In this document: one piece after another, positions 1 to 7,690 of the stretch
How the letters are laid out: every line of letters begins with the position of its first letter
Numbering within the stretch: position 1 is the first letter of the stretch
Assembly: GCA_050259035.1 (NCBI GenBank)
Contig: JBLMZW010000066.1
Coordinates: 1-10,267 of the forward strand
Source: JBLMZW01 sp050259035
GTDB lineage: Bacteria; Bacillota; Syntrophomonadia; Syntrophomonadales; DTU052
DNA length: 10,267 nt
Direction of reading: 5' to 3'
Position numbers and translations under genes: made by a program
The notes under the pieces: model-generated
What the model was told of the DNA's origin: nothing
Databases searched by the model: none
The model's input: the letters and a program-made list of their open reading frames with translations, nothing else

Positions 1-16
1 CATGAGATATCTCCAT
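1..16 (-). CDS. Possible 5' end of a gene downstream of cstA (partial, edge of window)
   Basis: On the minus strand an ATG at 16-14 is preceded by AGGGG (28-24) with a 7-nt spacer, a good Shine-Dalgarno arrangement, and opens a frame that runs off the window after five codons (M-E-I-S-H). A second ATG at 3-1 in another frame also has a GGAG upstream. The position, about 60 bp after the cstA stop, fits the small YbdD/YjiX-type protein that commonly follows cstA in other bacteria, but five residues cannot confirm this. Treat it as a probable translation start of unknown product. Confidence 0.35.
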
Positions 17-75
17 TAAAATACCCCTCTCTTCCCCACAGGAAAAGCAATAAAGCCGCGTTTAACTGACTATTC

Positions 76-1860
76 TTATCTGAGACCTTTACCCGCGGCA
101 GCCGAATCCTTAGCCAACAGACCAATCCATTTTCTTAGCGAATGGATAATAATAGCTATGACCATTAAAATAAGCAATGCTGAAATGCCTGCCAATAGAT
201 AATTTTTTTGCGGCAAGTAATTAATAATAATGTTTTGATAGCCTGCGGTTATCGCGGTTACAGATATGAATGTCAACGGGACCAGAGTGACCCATAAGTA
301 CCTTGACCGACCCATTCTAATAATCATGGTTGTCCCAACCGCCAGTGCAATAGCAGCCAGTAATTGATTACCAACCCCAAAAAGTGGCCAAATAGTTGCT
401 ATTGTGCCGCCATATAATAGGTAACCCCAGGCAAAGGAAAAGACCGCACTGGTAATCAGGATTCCCGGCCACCACCCGGGGTCTTTAAGCGGTTTAATTA
501 TGGTTCCTCCCATCTCCTGCAGCAAATATCGTCCTATTCTGGTACCGGCATCAATCAAGGTAAGGATAAACAGGGCTTCGAACATAATAGCAAAATGATA
601 CCAATAACTCATCAGATGTTTCATATCGCCGATGGCCGAGAATATATGGGCCATACCTACCGCTAGAGATACCGCCCCGCCGGTTCGCCCGGCCAGTTCC
701 TCCCCAACCTGCTGAGAAAGTGTCGATAAGTCCTGAACATGCATTCCCAATTTGGCAAAAACCTCGGGGGCACTGTTAATGGCGAAATAGTCACCCGGGG
801 CCAGCACCGTAGCGGCTATCAAAGCCATTACAGCAACGAATCCCTCGGTCAACATGCCACCATATCCAATCATTTGTATATCTGACTCGTTTTTTACCAG
901 TTTGGGCGTAGTCCCAGAAGACACCAGGGAATGCCACCCCGATAAGGCTCCGCAGGCGATAGTAATAAACATAAACGGCCAGACCTTACCGGGTATAATC
1001 GGCCCCCCACCACTTACAAAGCTGGTAACAGCAGGCATCTGCAAGAAGGGATCGACCACGATAACGCCTATTGCCAGTAAGACAACGGTACCAATCTTCA
1101 TGTAAGAGCTTAAATAATCACGTGGTATCAATAATAGCCATATAGGCAGTACCGCTGCTAAGAAACCGTAGACAGGAATGATAACAGAAAGCTGATTTTT
1201 GCTCAGACTTAAATGATGAGCTAGAGAAGAGCTTTCAATGTATGGCCCTAAAATTACCCCCAGTAGTACCAGCACAACTCCAATTACGGAGGCTTCAATG
1301 ATATGGCCCGGACGCAGCCACTTTAGATAAACACCTATCAAGATGGCGGCAGGAATGGTAAACCCAACCGTAAACACCCCCCAGGGGCTTTGATAAAGAG
1401 CGTTTACCACCGATACTCCTACCCCGGCTAAAACTATAATAAGCATGAACAGGATCGCAACCGATGCCAGGGCTCCGGAGAAATCCCCTAATTCATGACG
1501 GGCTATGTCGGCCAGTGATTTTCCTTCGTGTCTTACTGAAGCAAACAATACCACCATATCATGGACTGCTCCGGCCGTAACCGCCCCAATAAGTATCCAT
1601 AGATATCCGGGCAGATAGCCGAACTGAGCCGCCAAAACCGGTCCGATTAATGGGCCTGCTCCGGCTATAGCCGCGAAATGGTGTCCAAATACTACCCAAC
1701 GGTTAGTAGGAACAAATTCACGCCCGTCACTATATTGTTGAGCCGGGGTAGATCTCATGGTGTCCAAAGTCAGAACTCTGGCTGCTATAAAGGCAGCATA
1801 AAATCGATAAGCCAGTATGTAAACCAGGGCTGCTATTACTATCAATGTTAATGCGTGCAT
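76..1860 (-). CDS. cstA: CstA family carbon-starvation transporter
   Basis: Polytopic inner-membrane carrier of the CstA family; characterised members (E. coli CstA and BtsT) import pyruvate and have been linked to peptide uptake under carbon limitation. The 594-residue protein is almost entirely hydrophobic segments. Family hallmarks are visible: GHHFAAIAGAGP at residues 59-70, the SGWHSLVSSGTTPK stretch at about 307-320, FEALFILTLIDAGTR at 427-441 and WPLFGVGNQLLAA at 491-503. The first three quarters correspond to the CstA core and the end to the C-terminal five-helix part. It is shorter than E. coli CstA (about 700 residues) but typical of the shorter Gram-positive forms. The ATG at 1860 follows AGGGGGAG by 4 nt. 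It lies 38 bp downstream of the nucleotidase gene on the same strand with no hairpin between, so it is probably cotranscribed with it. The substrate here is inferred only from the family. Confidence 0.95.
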   Translation of the reverse strand: MHALTLIVIAALVYILAYRFYAAFIAARVLTLDTMRSTPAQQYSDGREFVPTNRWVVFGHHFAAIAGAGPLIGPVLAAQFGYLPGYLWILIGAVTAGAVHDMVVLFASVRHEGKSLADIARHELGDFSGALASVAILFMLIIVLAGVGVSVVNALYQSPWGVFTVGFTIPAAILIGVYLKWLRPGHIIEASVIGVVLVLLGVILGPYIESSSLAHHLSLSKNQLSVIIPVYGFLAAVLPIWLLLIPRDYLSSYMKIGTVVLLAIGVIVVDPFLQMPAVTSFVSGGGPIIPGKVWPFMFITIACGALSGWHSLVSSGTTPKLVKNESDIQMIGYGGMLTEGFVAVMALIAATVLAPGDYFAINSAPEVFAKLGMHVQDLSTLSQQVGEELAGRTGGAVSLAVGMAHIFSAIGDMKHLMSYWYHFAIMFEALFILTLIDAGTRIGRYLLQEMGGTIIKPLKDPGWWPGILITSAVFSFAWGYLLYGGTIATIWPLFGVGNQLLAAIALAVGTTMIIRMGRSRYLWVTLVPLTFISVTAITAGYQNIIINYLPQKNYLLAGISALLILMVIAIIIHSLRKWIGLLAKDSAAAGKGLR

Positions 1861-1898
1861 CTTACTCCCCCTATACTGCGGAAATCACTCTAAAAGCC

Positions 1899-4100
1899 TT
1901 ATGCAGCAGGTTTCACCTGAGAAGTATTTACTGTGTTACTGACATCCTGGAAACGATCATCCCCCTTAAAGTCAATAACCTTAGTTGTTTTGACTGCCTG
2001 AATCAACAGATCTCTGACTAACTGGTGGGTGTCGTTTACGTTAGTTCCTTCTTTGAACATGGTATAATCGTCTCCGCCCGCAGCCATGAAATCGTTGGTT
2101 ACCACCTTATAGGTTTTTTGGGGATCTAATATACTGCCATCCGGGAAAATAACTTCAACCACTCTTTTATCAGGAGATAACATTGAATTGTATTTAACCC
2201 GGATACCGGAGTACTGTAAACATTGATATTTAGGGTTATTTATGCCATGCTGCAGAACCTTTACTATTTGACTGCCCTTCATATTCATGAGTACTAAAGT
2301 ATTATCAAAGGGAATAATGTGCCATATATTACCTACGGTAATATCGCCGGCCATAATACTGGTTCTTAATCCACCGCCATTTTGAAAGGCGATATCCGCC
2401 CTGGCTTCCTGGCGCATGATATCCGTTTCCCATTGACCCAGAATTGATACTTTATCACCTTGATGAACTAAATCATCCAGGTTTTTCCCGATAACTTCGT
2501 TCTTTACCGGCGCTATTTCACTCTGCCCTTCGTTTAATACGTTCTTTACTCCCGCATCCTGATTCAGATTCAAGATGGTTAAATCAATTACCGAGGGAGC
2601 TGCGGAAATTACTGAATTGGTTTGCAAAGAATACTTTAAGGCAACGTGTCCCACTGCCCGGCTATTATAATAACCTTGAACAACTGGTATTTCGTTAATG
2701 TATCCGGCTATTTTCTGGTGGCTGTGGCCTGATACCAAGACGTCGGCCCCGGTTATTGCCTTTGCTAATTCCGCCGCTTCCCCTGTAATATCATTGTCAT
2801 CTTCCTGGTAAGCTCCCAGGTGCCCGAGTACAATGATCACCTGGGCTCCCTGCCGCTTTAGCTCTGGAATCAGCTTATTGACAGCTTCAGCCGGATCGCT
2901 AAATTCGCAACCGGATAAGAACTTGGGATTGGCCATATGTAATGTTTCCGTGGTTGTCAAACCAATAATTCCGATTTTGATGCCTTTCTTCTCCACCATA
3001 ACCCAGGGCTGGGTACCTTCCAGGCTGCGTCCGGATGCTTTATCTGTTATATTAGCGGTCAAGATGGGGAAATTCGCCCAATCGTCTTGATTCTTTAACC
3101 AATTCAGTTCCCAATCAAATTCGTGGTTACCAATCGCCATGGCATCGAAACCTATTTCATTCATTACCTTAATAACAGTCTTTCCATATAAAAGATTCGA
3201 GTCAACACTCCCCTGTGACATATCCCCGGCAGACAGAATTATAGTCCCTTCGGGGTTGTTAGTTTTCGCGTCTTTTAACCATTTCCCCAGTTTGGCGGCA
3301 CCGGGATTCTTAGCATCTCCCATTAGGTTCCCGTGGAAATCGTTAATTGTATATACATCCAGGGAAACCAGGTTCTTACCATTGTCCGTTACGCATCCTT
3401 TAATAAGGTTTTTGTCCAACATGGTCTTTATGATAGCCGCTAATTGAGCTCTGGTTACAACTCTATTGGGTTCAAATTTCCCGGTCGAACCGTACTTTTC
3501 AATGCCCAGATTATAAAAAGCTTTTATGTAACCCCTGTCAGGGGGTGATATGGACTGACCATCTTTAAAAGGAAGGCTTCCTGTACCTTCATCTAAATCC
3601 ACGGCCTTAGCCAGCCATACCATGACCTGAACGTGAGTAGCTGGTGCTGCAGCTCGAAAAGTCCGGGTTGATATGATTCCTGATGAAATAGCCTTATAAA
3701 CCGATGTTTGGCCCCAGGAAGGTATATCATAGTTTTTAATCGAAGGAGAGGATTGCTCAGCCGATTCGTCAGCCAAACGCATGAACAGAGAGATGGCCTC
3801 TATCTGACTGACCGGGGCGTCCGGGTGGAAACTGCCATCAGAGAAGCCGCTAACCAGGCCAAGGGCTTTCAAACCACGAATTGCCGCTTTGGATGGGCTA
3901 TTATTTATATCATTAAAATCATTATTAACAGAAGTTGCCAGGCTATCCGATTCTTTTTGAGACAACACCCCATTTGATATAGGAGTCGCCTCAGTTCTGG
4001 CTATATTAACCTGAGCGACTCCGGTTAATATAAATGTCAGGAAAAAAAACATCATGGAAACAACCGCTAAAAGGTGCCGATTTTTAAAAGATACCTGCAT
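1899..4100 (-). CDS. Secreted SLH-domain 5'-nucleotidase / 2',3'-cyclic phosphodiesterase family protein
   Basis: Cell-wall-attached metallophosphoesterase of the UshA/YfkN 5'-nucleotidase family, expected to dephosphorylate extracellular nucleotides. A basic N-terminus and hydrophobic core (about residues 8-28) form a signal peptide, with likely cleavage near VAQ-V (about 30). Three S-layer-homology repeats follow (about 70-112, 128-168, 176-230; the third carries a TRAQ motif), which usually bind secondary cell-wall polymer. The catalytic metallophosphatase domain spans about 246-500, with metal/catalytic residues D254 and H256 (NDFHG), D293 (AGD), N325-H326 (GNHE), H427 and H459/H461 (SGHSH). 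The C-terminal nucleotide-binding domain (about 535-715) has QNGGGLR at 573-579, PFDN at 597-600 and NDFMAAGGDDY at 669-679. All key residues are present, so it should be active. The ATG at 4100 has AAGGAAGGCGG just upstream. It is first gene of a probable operon with cstA. The exact substrate (AMP, other nucleotides, cyclic nucleotides) cannot be read from sequence. Confidence 0.93.
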   Translation of the reverse strand: MQVSFKNRHLLAVVSMMFFFLTFILTGVAQVNIARTEATPISNGVLSQKESDSLATSVNNDFNDINNSPSKAAIRGLKALGLVSGFSDGSFHPDAPVSQIEAISLFMRLADESAEQSSPSIKNYDIPSWGQTSVYKAISSGIISTRTFRAAAPATHVQVMVWLAKAVDLDEGTGSLPFKDGQSISPPDRGYIKAFYNLGIEKYGSTGKFEPNRVVTRAQLAAIIKTMLDKNLIKGCVTDNGKNLVSLDVYTINDFHGNLMGDAKNPGAAKLGKWLKDAKTNNPEGTIILSAGDMSQGSVDSNLLYGKTVIKVMNEIGFDAMAIGNHEFDWELNWLKNQDDWANFPILTANITDKASGRSLEGTQPWVMVEKKGIKIGIIGLTTTETLHMANPKFLSGCEFSDPAEAVNKLIPELKRQGAQVIIVLGHLGAYQEDDNDITGEAAELAKAITGADVLVSGHSHQKIAGYINEIPVVQGYYNSRAVGHVALKYSLQTNSVISAAPSVIDLTILNLNQDAGVKNVLNEGQSEIAPVKNEVIGKNLDDLVHQGDKVSILGQWETDIMRQEARADIAFQNGGGLRTSIMAGDITVGNIWHIIPFDNTLVLMNMKGSQIVKVLQHGINNPKYQCLQYSGIRVKYNSMLSPDKRVVEVIFPDGSILDPQKTYKVVTNDFMAAGGDDYTMFKEGTNVNDTHQLVRDLLIQAVKTTKVIDFKGDDRFQDVSNTVNTSQVKPAA

Positions 4101-4190
4101 AATAACCGCCTTCCTTTATATTCTGCTTTCCCTCTAATAATTAGTTTGGAACGAGAAGCCCTAATGCCTGGCTCAGCTATGTATTTCTCT

Positions 4191-4246
4191 TAATCTTCAT
4201 AAAAATCCTGTCTAATTTTGACATAAAAAAGGATATAGTAACTGTT
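4191..4246 (-). promoter_or_regulatory. Conserved promoter/operator block A (nucleotidase - ABC fusion intergenic)
   Basis: Copy A of a block of about 40 bp that recurs at 7691-7738. The core TGTCTAATTTTGACA (4209-4223) contains the inverted repeat TGTC-N7-GACA. Read on the minus strand, ATGTCA (4224-4219) and TATGAA (4201-4196) are separated by exactly 17 bp, a sigma-A-type layout (each 4/6 to consensus) that would start transcription about 88 nt before the nucleotidase ATG. On the plus strand a TATAGT (4234-4239) could serve as a -10 for the ABC gene, but no matching -35 is present. The conservation within the spacer suggests a regulator site overlapping the promoter. Function is inferred from the repeat and spacing only. 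Confidence 0.45.
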
Positions 4247-4376
4247 TGCGGAAGATTATTCTTACGCACATTATTTTGGTTGTCCAATATGTATCAAACC
4301 AGGCTATTCCAACAGGGTCTATTCGGGATTGAGATTGTACCAGTATTTCAGGTAAAGCACCAATTGAGGGGGAAAG

Positions 4377-6629
4377 ATGTTGCATAAGAAACGACTAATC
4401 ACGGTAATAGCACTCATTTTTATTCTTTTACTGGCTGGCTGTAAAGAGAACAAACAACAAATAACCAATCTGTCTATGCTAAAAGGGGGAAAAACCTTCG
4501 CGGTAGCAACGGGAACAACTGCCGACAAAATGGTTTTGTCAAAATTTCCGGATGCTAAATTCAAATATTTTAATAGTGCCCTTGATTGTGCCCTAGCGGT
4601 AAAAAAGGGGGACGCTGATGCCACCGTTTATGACCTGCCAATTGTAGAAAATATCGTAGCTAAAAATGAAGGGCTGGCAGTTCTTCCTGAGTTGCTTATG
4701 CCAGATAAATACGGCTTTGCCGTGCAAAAGCAAGATACAGAACTCAAGACTACCATTGATTCTGTGGTCAGCGAGTTGAAAGCCAACGGTACATATGATG
4801 ACATGATGAAGCGTTGGTTTCCTAAACAAGGTTCTCCCGCTCCCATGCCAGAAATTCCATTGACAGGGAAGAATGGCACCTTAAAATTTGGCACTTCCGC
4901 TTCTGGCGAGCCAATTTGTTATCTCGGCAGCTCCAATGAACTCACGGGTTTTGATATCGAAATGGCTACCCGCATTGCCCAAAGGCTCGATATGAAGCTG
5001 GAAATCGTTAATATGGATTTTGGCGGATTAATACCGGCACTCCAGGCTGGAAAGGTAGACATAATCGGTGCAGGTATGTCTATTACCGAAGAAAGAGCAA
5101 AGAAGGTTTTATTCTCTGAAAGCTATTATGACGGAGGTATTGCAGTAATAGTACGCAAAGCCAGTTCCCCGAGCAGCAATAAGATGAAAACCGTGGACGA
5201 CCTTAAAGATAAAAAAATTGGGGTTTTATTAGGCGGTATTCATGATGAGTATGCTCAAAAAAAATACCCTCAGGCCACTGTACTGCAATACAAAAGCCAG
5301 TCAGATCTTATTCTTGCAGTAAAGACCGGGAAGGTTGACGCTGCTTTCTATACTCATGAATCTTTGGTGGAATTATTACGCAGCGATCAAGACCTGGGTT
5401 TTTTAGGCGAGAATCTTTTTAGAATTCCTATTGGTATGGGCTTTAACCAGGATAATGACCAGTTGCGGGAACAATTTAATGAATTTTTAACGCAAAGCAA
5501 GGCTAACGGCGTTTTTGACGATATGGTCAAGCGATGGATGGTCGATGGCAACACAGAAATGCCGGTAATAAAAAATCCCAAAAATAACGGCAGTCTTGTT
5601 GTGGGAGTAGTCAGCGACAAAGGACTGCCTTTTGCCATAGTCCAAAATAATAAGTTAGTTGGCTTTGATATTGAAATGGCTGAAAGATTTGCCGCTTATT
5701 TGGGGAAAGAACTTGTCCTGGAGGATATGGAGTTCAGCAGCCTAATCTCCGCTTGCGCCAGTAATAAGATCGATATGGTTGACAGCACTCTGGTGATTAC
5801 CGAGGAAAGAAAGAAACAGGTTGATTTTTCCGACCCCTATTATGAACTAGGAGCCAGTGTATTTGCCCTGAAGAAACATCTGGCTAACTACGAAGGTAAA
5901 TCCGGCGATACAGGACCACAGTCGTTTTGGCAGAGTGTAGCTGATAGTTTCCACAGTAATCTTATAGTTGAAGATCGCTATATGTTAATAGTTAATGGTC
6001 TCGAAGTCACCGCTATTATATCTTTGTTCTCAGTATTATTTGGCACACTTTTGGGAGCTCTAGTCTGTTATATGCGCATGGGGAAAAACAAGCTCCTTAA
6101 GAACATAGCCCGTGTTTATATATCCATTCTCCGGGGAACTCCGGTTCTGGTGCTCTTAATGATTATTTTCTATGTGGTTTTTGCATCGGTAAATATTGAC
6201 CCGGTTATTGTAGCAATAATAGCCTTTGGTCTAAACAATGCCGCCTATGTTTCCGAAATGTTTAGGACCTCAATCGAAAGCATTGATAAAGGACAAACCG
6301 AGGCCGGGGTAGCCAGTGGCTTTACCCCAATGCAAACCTTTATTTATATCGTTATGCCTCAAGCAATAAGACATGTATTACCGGTCTATAAGGGCGAGTT
6401 TATTGCGCTGGTTAAGACGACCTCTATTGTCGGTTACATTGCCGTTCAGGATTTGACTAAAGCCAGCGACATTATAAGAAGCAGAACTTTTGACGCTTTC
6501 TTCCCTCTGATTTTGGTGGCTGTACTTTATTTCGTTATTTCGTGGCTGTTGACCCTGGCTTTAGACTATATTGATTTAAAAACCGACCCCACAAAGAATC
6601 GCAGAGTTGTACAACAACCCGAGGCTTAG
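4377..6629 (+). CDS. Amino-acid ABC importer: lipoprotein solute-binding modules fused to a HisM/GlnP-type permease
   Basis: Binding and membrane-channel parts of a polar amino-acid importer in one 750-residue chain. A lipoprotein signal ends in the lipobox LLAGC (Cys22). Residues about 36-150 are only the second half of an SBP_bac_3 fold (lobe 2 plus the returning C-terminal helix, ending DDMMKRW); about 166-388 are a complete SBP (ending DDMVKRW); about 405-500 are only a first half (lobe 1). The pattern repeats with a 240-residue period (D86/T326, W147/W387). The alpha-carboxylate-binding Arg is present in both TEER motifs (R240, R478). The permease (about 530-735) has about five membrane spans and the EAA loop EAGVASG...MP (642-661) that docks an ATPase. 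No ATPase gene lies nearby, so that subunit must be encoded elsewhere. ATG 4377 has GAGGGGG upstream (GAGG 7 nt away); a TTG at 4380 is less likely. Amino-acid specificity is not determinable. Confidence 0.93.
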   Translation: MLHKKRLITVIALIFILLLAGCKENKQQITNLSMLKGGKTFAVATGTTADKMVLSKFPDAKFKYFNSALDCALAVKKGDADATVYDLPIVENIVAKNEGLAVLPELLMPDKYGFAVQKQDTELKTTIDSVVSELKANGTYDDMMKRWFPKQGSPAPMPEIPLTGKNGTLKFGTSASGEPICYLGSSNELTGFDIEMATRIAQRLDMKLEIVNMDFGGLIPALQAGKVDIIGAGMSITEERAKKVLFSESYYDGGIAVIVRKASSPSSNKMKTVDDLKDKKIGVLLGGIHDEYAQKKYPQATVLQYKSQSDLILAVKTGKVDAAFYTHESLVELLRSDQDLGFLGENLFRIPIGMGFNQDNDQLREQFNEFLTQSKANGVFDDMVKRWMVDGNTEMPVIKNPKNNGSLVVGVVSDKGLPFAIVQNNKLVGFDIEMAERFAAYLGKELVLEDMEFSSLISACASNKIDMVDSTLVITEERKKQVDFSDPYYELGASVFALKKHLANYEGKSGDTGPQSFWQSVADSFHSNLIVEDRYMLIVNGLEVTAIISLFSVLFGTLLGALVCYMRMGKNKLLKNIARVYISILRGTPVLVLLMIIFYVVFASVNIDPVIVAIIAFGLNNAAYVSEMFRTSIESIDKGQTEAGVASGFTPMQTFIYIVMPQAIRHVLPVYKGEFIALVKTTSIVGYIAVQDLTKASDIIRSRTFDAFFPLILVAVLYFVISWLLTLALDYIDLKTDPTKNRRVVQQPEA

Positions 6630-6633
6630 ACGT

Positions 6634-6669
6634 AAAAAGGGTGGGTTCTTAATTAATAGTCCCACCCTT
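6634..6669 (-). terminator. Intrinsic terminator between convergent genes
   Basis: A perfect 9-bp stem, AAGGGTGGG (6637-6645) with CCCACCCTT (6661-6669), encloses a 15-nt loop. Read on the minus strand the stem is followed by a five-T run (complement of 6634-6638), making it a reasonable terminator for the CPBP gene, whose stop is 25 bp away. On the plus strand the hairpin lies 7 nt after the ABC fusion stop but is followed by the weak tract TATAAATT, so termination in that direction is probably less efficient. Confidence 0.7.
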
Positions 6670-6693
6670 ATAAATTCCATTTACTATGAATCT

Positions 6694-7611
6694 TTACATT
6701 GCTATTGCCTGCCACATTCCCAGCAAACAGACCCAGATTCCAATCAGCATATGAGATAAGCTACATCCCAACAAGGTTTTATGTCGGGCAAACATAGCAC
6801 CCCAAACCAAACCGCTTAACATTGCCACAATGGCCATAGTTGTAGACATGAAAAGGTGGAAGACGCCAAAAAGCAGCGCACTAAGGATTATTGACCATAA
6901 CCAATCATAGCGCCCGCTCATCACCCTTTGAATCGAGGTTTGAAGAATTCCCCGCCCGATAAGTTCCTGCAGGGGGGCAACCAGGATATAAGCATAGTAG
7001 GTCCAATCCACATATTCGAAAGTAATTAATGAATCGCCAAAAGAACCTATACCGCGACTCTGAAGATATATCTTCACACCGGTCATAACGGCCATAATCA
7101 ATAAAGAAATAAGCAATGATTCTTTGAGCGACTTTTTCCAACCGGTTAAGGTTACGCCAAAGCTTGCTAAGGGCAAACGGATCCTTCTTACTATTCCAAA
7201 ACTAAGTAAAAGGGTTGCTATTTCCAAAATCCGGCTGATGTATGGTTGGATTGTGCTGCTTATCCCGGATGATGCTGATTGCATGTAGCTGGTACCGAAA
7301 GTGTAAATACAGACAAACGTAATCAGGATAACAAATATGTAGCTGAATTCTCTCCTCATTTTCATTTCTTGTTTTAGAAGGGCGTTATTTTCCTGAAGAT
7401 TTTCCACCAGTTGTTGAAGGTGAAATTCCCGGGCCTCCAGCTTGACTGCCATCATGCCGAATCCTTCCGCTAATTTCACGACATTTTTAGGATAAACTTC
7501 GGTATTGGTATAGTTAAAGACTTCCTCGGTCTCATCATAAATACCGCGGCATATATTATCGGATTGCTTAATAATGCATGCTGCAACTTCTGTATAATTG
7601 TCTTGCTGCAA
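6694..7611 (-). CDS. CPBP family (CAAX protease-like) membrane protein with coiled-coil N-terminus; active-site variant
   Basis: A 305-residue membrane protein with a soluble N-terminal region (about 1-88) including a heptad-like, Gln/Leu/Glu-rich helix (about 52-85), then roughly seven hydrophobic segments. The C-terminal half matches the CPBP/Rce1 fold of intramembrane glutamic proteases: VAPLQELIGRG (about 211-221) is the EExxxR motif, FGVFH (248-252) the FxxxH motif, and SHMLIG (286-291) the final histidine motif. Two expected residues differ: the first Glu of EExxxR is Gln215 (codon CAG) and the Asn four residues after the last His is Gly291. E216, R220, H252 and H287 remain. It may be a weak or non-proteolytic member. 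The N-terminal region resembles linker helices of signalling proteins, a resemblance only. I start it at TTG 7611 because GAGGTG sits 6 nt upstream; a GTG at 7620 would add three residues but overlaps that Shine-Dalgarno. The nearest plausible promoter is in the block at 7691-7738. Confidence 0.82.
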   Translation of the reverse strand: MQQDNYTEVAACIIKQSDNICRGIYDETEEVFNYTNTEVYPKNVVKLAEGFGMMAVKLEAREFHLQQLVENLQENNALLKQEMKMRREFSYIFVILITFVCIYTFGTSYMQSASSGISSTIQPYISRILEIATLLLSFGIVRRIRLPLASFGVTLTGWKKSLKESLLISLLIMAVMTGVKIYLQSRGIGSFGDSLITFEYVDWTYYAYILVAPLQELIGRGILQTSIQRVMSGRYDWLWSIILSALLFGVFHLFMSTTMAIVAMLSGLVWGAMFARHKTLLGCSLSHMLIGIWVCLLGMWQAIAM

Positions 7612-7617
7612 ACTAAT

Positions 7618-7623
7618 CACCTC
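7618..7623 (-). promoter_or_regulatory. Ribosome binding site deciding a TTG start for the CPBP gene
   Basis: GAGGTG on the minus strand lies 6 nt before TTG (7611-7609). The alternative start GTG (7620-7618) is itself part of this Shine-Dalgarno sequence and has only a weak AAGAAG further upstream, so TTG is the better-supported start. Confidence 0.55.
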
Positions 7624-7690
7624 AAACTTCTTGGATCATTTCATGGAATCGGACCGAGATTATTGTTTTATACATCCCATTCGTTTTTCC

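Noticed and set aside
55..99. GCCGCG (55-60) and CGCGGC (94-99) forming a possible terminator at the cstA 3' end
   Set aside because: The stem is 6 bp with a loop over 30 nt, overlaps the last codons of cstA and has only TTTATT after it on the minus strand; too weak, and a Shine-Dalgarno and ATG follow within 40 bp.
4209..4223. TGTC-N7-GACA as a Spo0A box, TnrA/GlnR site or CodY box
   Set aside because: The half-site on the minus strand (TGTCAAA) is near a 0A box, but the arrangement does not match the spacing of TnrA sites and has about five mismatches to a CodY box; I cannot assign a named regulator.
4196..4231. Sporulation sigma-E type promoter (ATA ... CATAAAAA) on the plus strand in block A, also present in block B
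   Set aside because: The spacing between the two elements is about 3 bp longer than expected and the -10 lacks the conserved C; the minus-strand sigma-A layout with 17-bp spacing fits both copies better.
4480..4830. N-terminal half-SBP interpreted as a decayed or misassembled domain
   Set aside because: It keeps binding residues (GTT, D86), the DDMMKRW end and a proper lipoprotein signal in one open frame, so it looks functional and not eroded.
4319..4894. Minus-strand open frames opposite the start of the ABC fusion
   Set aside because: They lie antisense to a strongly supported coding region, have no recognisable family features and no good ribosome-binding sites.
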